A stretch of DNA of 7,622 bases, from positions 1-7,622 of the forward strand of contig DCWG01000023.1 of NCBI GenBank assembly GCA_002327525.1, read 5' to 3'. This stretch comes from Gammaproteobacteria bacterium UBA2168 (GTDB lineage: Bacteria; Pseudomonadota; Gammaproteobacteria; Pseudomonadales; Azotimanducaceae). How positions within the stretch are numbered: the stretch's first letter is position 1; each line of letters opens with the position of its first letter. The translations under genes and the position numbers were made by a program. This document shows positions 1 to 5,597 of this stretch, one piece after another. A model generated the notes under the pieces. That model was not told the DNA's origin and did not search any database. It saw nothing but the letters and a program-made list of their open reading frames with translations.

Positions 1-87
1 ATGTTTTTGGGGGAAAGGTCACACCGCCAGCCCGACCGAAACTACAAGGTGCACCAGAAGCGCTTTGTAGGCTTGTGCGTCGAATAC

Positions 88-125
88 GCGTTTCAGGTAG
101 TCAGTAGCGTTTCAGGTAGTCAGTA
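88..125. repeat. Perfect 19-bp tandem duplication
   Basis: The unit GCGTTTCAGGTAGTCAGTA occurs twice with no spacer, at 88-106 and 107-125, with no mismatch. Nineteen is not a multiple of three, so the duplication would shift any frame crossing it. On the minus strand, removing one unit would join the frame open over 169-104 to the one open over 111-22. It looks like a recent slippage or repair duplication. Confidence 0.9.
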
Positions 126-237
126 CCAAGGCGGGTTCTGGTGGTGGCAGACGTATATTCCGCAAGAGCTCACGTCGATAGGTCATAGCCAAAGTGACGT
201 GCCCGAGGTCTCACGTTCACCAAGATAAGGTGAGATG

Positions 238-414
238 ATGAATTGCTGTTGGCCGCATCAATCGAAATGGTTTGTTTCCCTTGTTTCCGAAGATGGTCGT
301 CGGGTCTCGCAGGCCACGGATGGCCTGGATGCGGCGGTGACCTTTCTCAGAGACTGTTTAGGCGGAGCCTGGGGCTGTCGGATATGGTTGAATATCGTCC
401 AGGCAGGTAATTGA
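238..414 (+). CDS. Possible small hypothetical protein (58 aa)
   Basis: Two adjacent ATG codons at 235 and 238 open a frame ending in TGA at 412-414. The sequence AAGG at 227-230 lies 7 bases before the second ATG, a plausible ribosome-binding site, so I chose 238. The product starts MNCCWPHQ, has a Cys/Trp-rich beginning and includes a stretch reading QATDGLDAAVTFLRDCLGG, which looks able to form a helix. I recognise no family. It could be a chance frame, since minus-strand frames of similar length overlap it. No operon link to the downstream gene is evident because 105 bases separate them. Confidence 0.25.
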   Translation: MNCCWPHQSKWFVSLVSEDGRRVSQATDGLDAAVTFLRDCLGGAWGCRIWLNIVQAGN

Positions 415-431
415 GGAGCGCTATACCGAGG

Positions 432-462
432 TTGGGCTCGAGCAATAGAATCCTGCTAATAC
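432..462 (+). promoter_or_regulatory. Candidate extended -10 promoter for the PQQ dehydrogenase operon
   Basis: TGCTAATAC at 454-462 matches an extended -10 element (TGn followed by a TATAAT-like hexamer with four matches). A weak -35-like TTGGGC lies at 432-437 with a 19-base spacer, longer than ideal. It sits about 57 bases before the ATG at 520. This is pattern matching to sigma-70 consensus only. Confidence 0.3.
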
Positions 463-519
463 ACACAAGATGAGGGGTAACTTCCCGCATCTTTATCTAC
501 ACAAGGCAAGTACAAGTAA

Positions 520-2550
520 ATGAAGCATGTGACTAGAGCTACAGCGCTTGTCGTTGGGCTCATCGTTTCTTCTGTCGGCAACGGAGACATCCAACGTACC
601 TCTGACGGCAAGCTAGATCTGTCTGGTGTGTACAATATTGCCACAGTTACTCTCATCGAAGGACCGGAAGAGTTGGGCAACATTAAGACGCTAGCTTCGC
701 CTGAAGCGCCGGCTATGGATGATGGTTCCGCAGTCGCTGCACAGCGGCAGCGTGCCGAGATTGAAACGATCCGGGAGCAGATGCCCGGTCGGGTGGTTTA
801 TGAACGCGCTTGCGCCGAGTGTCACGATGGCGGCGTGGTGCGCGCGCCGCACAAAGAAATGGTCTCGATGATGACGGTCAAAGCCATCCACTTCGCGCTG
901 ACCGATGGAGTGATGCAGGCCGACGCTGCTTCGTTGAGCGATGCAGAACGACTTCAGGTGGCCGAGTATCTGGCGGGGCGGACCCTGGAGGAGGACAACC
1001 CCCCCGCATTGCTGGCCTGCACCAATGCGCGATTCGAGTTCGACCGGCCCCCCGCGTTCGATGGGTGGGGAGTGAATCGCGCCAACACGCGCCGCATCGA
1101 TGCAGGGATTGAGGGGATCGATGGGGCTCGCTTTGCGGCACCGGAGTTGAAATGGGCTTTTGCCTTTCCGGGTGCGAACCGGGTCCGCTCGCAACCGGCG
1201 GTCGCGGGCGGGTTGGTGTTCGTCGGCAGCCACGACGGGGCCGTTTATGCATTGGGCGCCGAGACGGGCTGCGTCCACTGGATCTATCAGGCCGGCGCGG
1301 AAGTCCGCACGGGCATCGTGGTCGACCCCTGGCAGGCGGGTGACACCGAAGCGCGCCCACGACTCTACTTCGGCGACCTGCTAGGGTCGGTCTACGCCGT
1401 CGATGCGATCACGGGTCAAGGTGTCTGGCGACACCGACCGGATGATCACCCCCACGCAACCATCACCGCGGCTCCGGCGCTGCATGAAGGCCGTCTCTAC
1501 GTATCGATCTCTGCGCTTGAGGTTGGTCGCGCCGCGGATCCGGCGTACGAGTGTTGCACGTTCCGCGGCTCGGTGGTGGCGTTCGATGCAGCGACGGGCG
1601 AACAGCTGTGGCAGACTTTCACGATCGCCGAGGAGCCGACGGTGCAAGGCCAGAATCGTTCGGGAACCGACATGTACGGCCCGTCGGGGGCAACCGTGTG
1701 GAATTCGCCGGCGATCGATGTGAAGCGTGGCCAGCTCTACTTCGGGACGGCCGAGAATGCGTCTTCACCAGCGACGCTGACCAGCGACGCGATCTTTGCC
1801 TTGCGCCTCGAGACGGGTGAGGTCGTCTGGACTTACCAGGGCACGCGGGGAGATGCCTGGAACGGCGCCTGTGATACCGAGCGCGATGATTCGTGTCCCG
1901 TCGAGAACGGACCGGATTTCGACTTCGGCGCGGCTGCGATGCTGATGACGACCAGTAAAGGACGCGATCTCGTGATCGGGGGTCAGAAGTCCGGGGCCGT
2001 GCATGCGTTAAACCCCGATACGGGCGAGCTGGTCTGGCAACGCCGTGTCGGTCGTGGCGGGATCCAGGGCGGCGTCCACTTCGGGATGGCGACGGACGGT
2101 GACCGGATCTTCGTGCCGATCACCGACATGCCCGATGGCCGAGCGTATTCGTATCCCTCGCGTCCGGGACTGCACGCGCTCGATGCTTGGAGTGGACAGC
2201 CGCTGTGGTATGCGCCTGCGCCTACGGATGTGTGCGGCGATCGCAAGTTCTGTCATCCGGGAATCTCACAGGCGATCACATCAGTGAGTGACTGGGTGCT
2301 CGCCGGGGGCATGGACGGCGTGATGCGAGCCCACGATGCGGCGACGGGCGAGGTCGTCTGGTCCCACGACGCCAGCGGCTCGGTGACCACGACCTCCGGT
2401 GATCAGGCGCATGGTGGGTCGTTCGGTGGTGGGGCCGGGCCACTGATCCAGGATGGATTGTTGTTGATAAGTGCCGGCTACGGGATCTATTCTCACATGC
2501 CGGGGAACGTATTGCTGGCATTCGATGCAGGTGCTGAACGTGCTCGATAA
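520..2550 (+). CDS. Cytochrome c-PQQ dehydrogenase, polyvinyl-alcohol-dehydrogenase type
   Basis: This 676-residue protein should be a periplasmic quinoprotein alcohol dehydrogenase that oxidises an alcohol with PQQ and passes electrons to its own haem c. A signal peptide is likely at residues 1-22 (basic start, hydrophobic 7-20), though no clear AxA cleavage site is visible. Residues 28-80 carry a DGKxDLSG motif. The haem site is C98-A-E-C101-H102, with M132 the probable axial ligand. From about 205 to 670 there are repeated propeller blades of the form A-x-D-A-x-T-G-E-x-x-W (for example 352-364, 496-506 and 604-614). The adjacent C345-C346 pair matches the vicinal disulphide of quinoprotein alcohol dehydrogenases, and further Cys lie at 451/459 and 572/578. 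The order haem c then PQQ propeller is that of PVA dehydrogenase (EC 1.1.2.6). The true substrate is unknown. The start has only a distant AAGG at 503-506, but the next gene follows after 66 bases, suggesting an operon. Confidence 0.85.
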   Translation: MKHVTRATALVVGLIVSSVGNGDIQRTSDGKLDLSGVYNIATVTLIEGPEELGNIKTLASPEAPAMDDGSAVAAQRQRAEIETIREQMPGRVVYERACAECHDGGVVRAPHKEMVSMMTVKAIHFALTDGVMQADAASLSDAERLQVAEYLAGRTLEEDNPPALLACTNARFEFDRPPAFDGWGVNRANTRRIDAGIEGIDGARFAAPELKWAFAFPGANRVRSQPAVAGGLVFVGSHDGAVYALGAETGCVHWIYQAGAEVRTGIVVDPWQAGDTEARPRLYFGDLLGSVYAVDAITGQGVWRHRPDDHPHATITAAPALHEGRLYVSISALEVGRAADPAYECCTFRGSVVAFDAATGEQLWQTFTIAEEPTVQGQNRSGTDMYGPSGATVWNSPAIDVKRGQLYFGTAENASSPATLTSDAIFALRLETGEVVWTYQGTRGDAWNGACDTERDDSCPVENGPDFDFGAAAMLMTTSKGRDLVIGGQKSGAVHALNPDTGELVWQRRVGRGGIQGGVHFGMATDGDRIFVPITDMPDGRAYSYPSRPGLHALDAWSGQPLWYAPAPTDVCGDRKFCHPGISQAITSVSDWVLAGGMDGVMRAHDAATGEVVWSHDASGSVTTTSGDQAHGGSFGGGAGPLIQDGLLLISAGYGIYSHMPGNVLLAFDAGAERAR

Positions 2551-2605
2551 GGCCAGGCTCGATGGGCAAGTGGCCTGGACGGCCGGTCGGAGTTTGGTCG
2601 TGACT

Positions 2606-2610
2606 GGAGG
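2606..2610 (+). promoter_or_regulatory. Ribosome-binding site deciding the first SDR start
   Basis: GGAGG lies 6 bases before the ATG at 2617 but only 3 bases before the in-frame GTG at 2614. The ATG at 2617 is therefore the likelier start. Confidence 0.7.
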
Positions 2611-2616
2611 ACCGTG

Positions 2617-3471
2617 ATGGGAGTATTCGATGACAAGGTGGCCGTCGTGACCGGCGCGGCTGTGGGTCTGGGTAACACCTTTGCGCGAGCGTTGGCGGCC
2701 GAGGGGGCGTCGCTCGCGGTCTGCGACGTGAGAGACGAGAACGCGGATCTGGCGGACGAACTGGACTCGCCGGTGATGGCCGTGCACGCGGACGTCTCCG
2801 ATGCGGATGACGTCAAGCGTTTCATCGACGGCGCAATCGACTACTACGGGCAGATCGATATCCTGGTCTCGAACGCTGGTGTCTGGCGTGCCTCCCTGCC
2901 CACCGACGACATGGATAAGACGATCGACGACTACGACGTGGTGGTGGGCACCAACCTCAAAGGTGTGTTCCTGTGTGGCCGGGCGGTGATCCCGCACATG
3001 ATCGAACGGGGCTCCGGCGAGATCATCAACGTCAACACCGACCATCTGCACACCTGCGGCGCGCCGTTCGAGTGGGACCACGGCGATGCCCCGGATTGCC
3101 CCTGGCAAGCGGACGGCCCGCGGCCCACGGGCGGCGGGCCCGCGATGGATCTCTACGACGCCAGCAAATGGGGCATCAACGGCCTGACGTTCGGCTGGTC
3201 GCAAGCGCTGGAACCGCACAACATACGGGTCAATGCGCTGTGCATGGGCGCAACCGATTCGTACATGCTGCGCAGCTTCCACAACTTCGATCCGTCGCCG
3301 GAGGAAGAGGCCTCCTGGATGAAGGCGGAGGACGTTGCGCGAGTGATGCTTGAGCTGATCCAGGATGGACGCACGGGCGAGAACATCGGCTTTGCGGTCG
3401 GCCACCCGGTAGTGTTGCCGGCGCGCCGCACCAATCCCTACTACATCCCGGGGGACCCGACACGTGATTGA
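2617..3471 (+). CDS. Short-chain dehydrogenase/reductase (SDR), first of a tandem pair
   Basis: This 284-residue Rossmann-fold oxidoreductase should interconvert an alcohol and a ketone in the cytoplasm using a nicotinamide cofactor. Visible motifs: T12-G13-x3-G17-x-G19 (cofactor binding), D37 at the end of the second strand (favours NAD over NADP), N86-A87-G88, N113 in the GTN motif, and Y180-x3-K184 (catalytic). The usual catalytic Ser position in the NxSS-like stretch is Thr (T141). The segment between T141 and Y180 is about 20 residues longer than in the downstream paralogue and is rich in Cys, Trp, Pro and Gly (C147, W153, C161, W163). This may form a substrate lid or bind a metal. The coding region overlaps the next SDR by 8 bp, so the two are probably translated together. 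The substrate is unknown. Its place after a PQQ dehydrogenase suggests work on an alcohol or its oxidation product. Confidence 0.85.
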   Translation: MGVFDDKVAVVTGAAVGLGNTFARALAAEGASLAVCDVRDENADLADELDSPVMAVHADVSDADDVKRFIDGAIDYYGQIDILVSNAGVWRASLPTDDMDKTIDDYDVVVGTNLKGVFLCGRAVIPHMIERGSGEIINVNTDHLHTCGAPFEWDHGDAPDCPWQADGPRPTGGGPAMDLYDASKWGINGLTFGWSQALEPHNIRVNALCMGATDSYMLRSFHNFDPSPEEEASWMKAEDVARVMLELIQDGRTGENIGFAVGHPVVLPARRTNPYYIPGDPTRD

Positions 3472-4249
3472 CCTCAGTGGCCGTTCAGCAATCGTGACGG
3501 GTGGCGCCACCGGATTGGGGCGCGCGTTCGCTGCCGCGCTTGCGGCGGCCGGCGCCGATGTCACCCTGTGTGATGTCCGCGAGGACGCGCTCGCGGTCGC
3601 GGAGTCCCTCGCCGGACCGGGTCGCGTGCAGGGCCTGGTCGCGGACGTGTCGAAACGCGCAGACCTGGAACTCCTGGTCGATGCGGCCCGGGAGGGCTAT
3701 GGGGGTGTCGATCTACTGGTCCACAACGCCGGGCGCTGGGCCCGGACGCCGGTGAGTGATGCGTACGAGAAGGCCGTGGTGGATTGGGACGAGATCATGG
3801 GTACCAACTTGCGCGGTCTGCTGCTGCTGTCGCGGATGTGCGTGCCCTTGATGATCGAGCGCGGTGGTGGTGACATCGTGAATATCTCGACCTACTACGT
3901 GCTGCCGGCCAAGAGCCCGGGCACCAACCCGCCCGACACCGATCTCTACAATGCCTCGAAATGGGCGTTGAACGGCTTTACCCAGGCCTGGGCGATGGCG
4001 CTCGCCGAGCAGAATATCCGGGTCAATGGGGTGTGCATGGGGCCGACGGATACCGAGATGCTGCGCGGACTCTGGAAAGGAGATCCACCCGCAGATTTCG
4101 CCGCAACCTGGATGCAGCCGGAGGAGATCGCCCAGCTGATGCTGGACCTGATCGAAGACGGTCGAAGCGGCGAGAATATCGGGGCATGGATAGGGGAGCC
4201 CGTTGCGCTGTCGCCTTCGCCTGCGAGGCACCGAACCATCACGGGGTAG
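3464..4249 (+). CDS. Short-chain dehydrogenase/reductase (SDR), second of a tandem pair
   Basis: This 261-residue classical-length SDR, likely cytoplasmic, starts at a GTG inside the end of the preceding gene. GGGGGA at 3450-3455 lies 8 bases upstream as a ribosome-binding site. The GTG places the cofactor motif T12-G-G-A-T-G17-L-G19 at the usual distance from the N-terminus. Other motifs: D37 (NAD preference), N88-A-G90, N115, and Y162-x3-K166. As in its neighbour, the usual catalytic Ser is Thr (T143, in NIST). It aligns with the upstream SDR over nearly its whole length, sharing CDVR, GTNL(R/K)G, MIERG, DLY(D/N)ASKW, NIRVN, CMG and SGENIG or TGENIG. The pair therefore arose by tandem duplication or ancient paralogy, and they might form a heteromer or act on successive intermediates (inference). 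No strong terminator is visible after the TAG. Confidence 0.85.
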   Translation: MIDLSGRSAIVTGGATGLGRAFAAALAAAGADVTLCDVREDALAVAESLAGPGRVQGLVADVSKRADLELLVDAAREGYGGVDLLVHNAGRWARTPVSDAYEKAVVDWDEIMGTNLRGLLLLSRMCVPLMIERGGGDIVNISTYYVLPAKSPGTNPPDTDLYNASKWALNGFTQAWAMALAEQNIRVNGVCMGPTDTEMLRGLWKGDPPADFAATWMQPEEIAQLMLDLIEDGRSGENIGAWIGEPVALSPSPARHRTITG

Positions 4250-4265
4250 CGTCGCGGAAAGAAAC

Positions 4266-4331
4266 GCACGGATAGGAAATATAACAGGGATGTTCGGTAT
4301 CGCGGTGTGGTCCGTGGTCAACGGCACAGTG
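4266..4331 (+). repeat. 66-bp repeat, copy A (direct repeat with 7557-7622)
   Basis: This segment matches 7557-7622 in the same orientation at 61 of 66 positions with no gap. The mismatches are at 4269, 4285, 4304, 4307 and 4327. It starts 17 bases after the stop of the second SDR. In the plus direction it contains an ATG at 4290 whose 15-codon frame (MFGIAVWSVVNGTVG) ends in TAG at 4335-4337, just beyond the repeat. Confidence 0.9.
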
Positions 4332-4337
4332 GGGTAG
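4290..4337 (+). pseudogene. Possible truncated gene start inside repeat copy A
   Basis: The 15-codon frame shares its first 12 amino acids with the frame in copy B at the window end, which remains open. Two of the three differences inside the frame fall at third codon positions and are silent (GCG/GCT and GTG/GTA), while one changes Thr to Arg. This fits a duplicated gene start cut short here. With so few sites it could be coincidence, and no proper ribosome-binding site precedes the ATG: AGGG touches it directly. Confidence 0.25.
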
Positions 4338-4345
4338 TCGGGCGG

Positions 4346-4361
4346 TTCTGAGAGCTCAGAA
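4346..4361. other. Dyad symmetry next to repeat copy A
   Basis: TTCTGAG and CTCAGAA form a perfect 7-bp inverted repeat around a 2-base centre. The centre is too short for a good RNA hairpin, and no T-run follows, so a protein-binding site or the edge of an element is as likely as a terminator. Confidence 0.4.
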
Positions 4362-4547
4362 TCGAGTCAGAGGCGGGCTGCAGGATCTGTTCAGGTGCTT
4401 TACCTGCAGGATTTTCATTGCGCTGACCTCGCGTGTTGTCCTTGGTTCTACCCCCTCCACCAGGCGCTCGCCCTGACCATCTGCCAGGCTCATTGCGTAG
4501 ACGTTGAACAACTCGCTACCGCTGTACGCGGGATGCGGCCTAGCCAT

Positions 4548-5543
4548 TTACAACACCGCCTCCGCCATAAATCGCAGCGTCTCCACGTCTTTGACCGAAA
4601 CCAACAGCGATGTGATGGGGCTCTTTTCCCAATCTTTGATGCGCTCGACGATTCGCCCTTTGGACCCGCAAAGAGAGATCTCGTCGGCCAACGCATCCGG
4701 CACCGCTTCAAAAGCGCGCAGTCGCTCGCCTGCCATGAAGAGATCTTGTATCTCCTCCGCAGCGTCCGCAAAGCCCAGACGCGAAATGTGGTTTTTGTGC
4801 AGGTTGTAGCTTTTTGCTCCCATGCCACCGGCATAAAAGCCAACCTGCTGTTTCACCGGCGCGAGAGCCGCATCGAGATCGTCATCGACGTTAACTCTGA
4901 TGGTGGCTGCGATCTCAAACAAATCGTCCGCTCGATCAAGTGCTTTTTCATACACGCCCATGCGATAGGGAGAAATAAACATCGGCACCCAGCCCTGACA
5001 GAGCTCGGCGCCAAGGGCGACATTTTTGGGTCCTTCGGCACCTAGGAAAAGCGGTATCTCCCGGCGGTAGGGATGCGTTATGAGCCTTAGCGGCTTACCA
5101 AGACCCGTCCCGCCTTCCAATGGCAGCTGAAAGTACTCACCATCGAAATCCACCGGCTCTTCCCGAGCGAGTATCTTTCTGAAAAGCGTTATCCACTCGC
5201 GAGTCCTCGCCAGCGGTTTGCCATAGGGCAGCCCGTACCAACCCTCGACTACTTGCGGGCCGGAAACACCGATGCCGAGGATCAGGCGCCCTTGCGAGAA
5301 CAGATCCAGCGTCGTCGCCGTCATCGCCGCATTTGCAGGCGTACGGGCCGACAGCTGCATGATGGACGTGCCCAGTTTCAGCCGCGTTGTCAGCGCACCG
5401 ATCCAGGTGAGTGGCGTGAAACAATCGGAGCCATAGATTTCTCCGAACCATACCGACTCATAGCCGAGACGCTCGGCCTCCAGCGCTAGTTCGACCTGCC
5501 TGTTCGGATCATCGACAACCCCCAGCATCAACCCCAGCTTCAT
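4548..5543 (-). CDS. LLM-class flavin/F420-dependent oxidoreductase (Rv3520c-like)
   Basis: This 331-residue protein is a luciferase-like (beta/alpha)8-barrel oxidoreductase, probably a cytoplasmic monooxygenase or dehydrogenase using reduced flavin or coenzyme F420. The N-terminus MKLGLMLG is the typical first strand of the family. Residues 88-104 contain ILGIGVSGPQVVEGWYG, followed by PYGKPLARTRE at 106-116, which I recognise from the Rv3520c group of putative F420-dependent oxidoreductases. The length is typical. GAGG (complement of 5551-5554) lies 7 bases before the ATG and supports this start. The gene lies 54 bases after the hydrolase gene on the same strand, so the two are probably cotranscribed. 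Whether the cofactor is FMN or F420 cannot be read from sequence, and many proteobacteria lack F420. The substrate is unknown. Confidence 0.82.
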   Translation of the reverse strand: MKLGLMLGVVDDPNRQVELALEAERLGYESVWFGEIYGSDCFTPLTWIGALTTRLKLGTSIMQLSARTPANAAMTATTLDLFSQGRLILGIGVSGPQVVEGWYGLPYGKPLARTREWITLFRKILAREEPVDFDGEYFQLPLEGGTGLGKPLRLITHPYRREIPLFLGAEGPKNVALGAELCQGWVPMFISPYRMGVYEKALDRADDLFEIAATIRVNVDDDLDAALAPVKQQVGFYAGGMGAKSYNLHKNHISRLGFADAAEEIQDLFMAGERLRAFEAVPDALADEISLCGSKGRIVERIKDWEKSPITSLLVSVKDVETLRFMAEAVL

Positions 5544-5597
5544 ACGCCTGCCTCGTTCATTTGTTATACGGTTTAACTGTTTGCTACGTCTGACAGT

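Larger units (their letters stand above)
1..519. other. Leader region without a recognisable gene
   Basis: About 520 bases precede the first convincing gene. Visible content: a perfect 19-bp tandem duplication at 88-125, a small plus-strand reading frame at 238-414, and a candidate promoter at 432-462. The plus frame open from base 1 to a stop at 226-228 shows no motif I know. On the minus strand two stretches are open (346-173 and 169-104), separated by a TGA at 170-172, and neither shows a recognised domain. This could be a decayed gene or ordinary intergenic DNA. The base composition is clearly less GC-rich than the body of the downstream gene. Confidence 0.5.
4250..4547. other. Convergent intergenic region between the SDR operon and the LLM gene
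   Basis: This 298-base stretch separates two genes that point at each other. It contains repeat copy A (4266-4331), a dyad at 4346-4361, and a small inverted repeat CAGGT-GCTTT-ACCTG at 4392-4406 lying between two copies of CTGCAGGAT (4378-4386 and 4404-4412). On the minus strand the frame of the LLM gene stays open for 63 codons after its stop. I see no standard terminator with a T-run. Confidence 0.6.

Noticed and set aside
1..228. Plus-strand frame of 75 codons starting at base 1
   Set aside because: No recognisable motif and no visible upstream context. It runs through the 19-bp duplication, and its amino acid make-up is not convincing.
2553..2578. CCAGGC/GCCTGG inverted repeat between the PQQ gene and the first SDR, as a terminator
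   Set aside because: The stem is only 6 bp with a 14-base loop and no T-run. The short 66-bp gap and same strand favour an operon.
2281..3564. Long minus-strand frame of 427 codons opposite the first SDR gene
   Set aside because: It overlaps genes with clear catalytic motifs on the plus strand. Long antisense frames are common in GC-rich coding DNA. Its product is Arg/His/Val-rich with no recognisable domain.
4395..5045. Plus-strand frame of 216 codons opposite the 3' half of the LLM gene
   Set aside because: The minus-strand LLM protein is complete and has family motifs. The plus-strand frame has no motif and no convincing ribosome-binding site.
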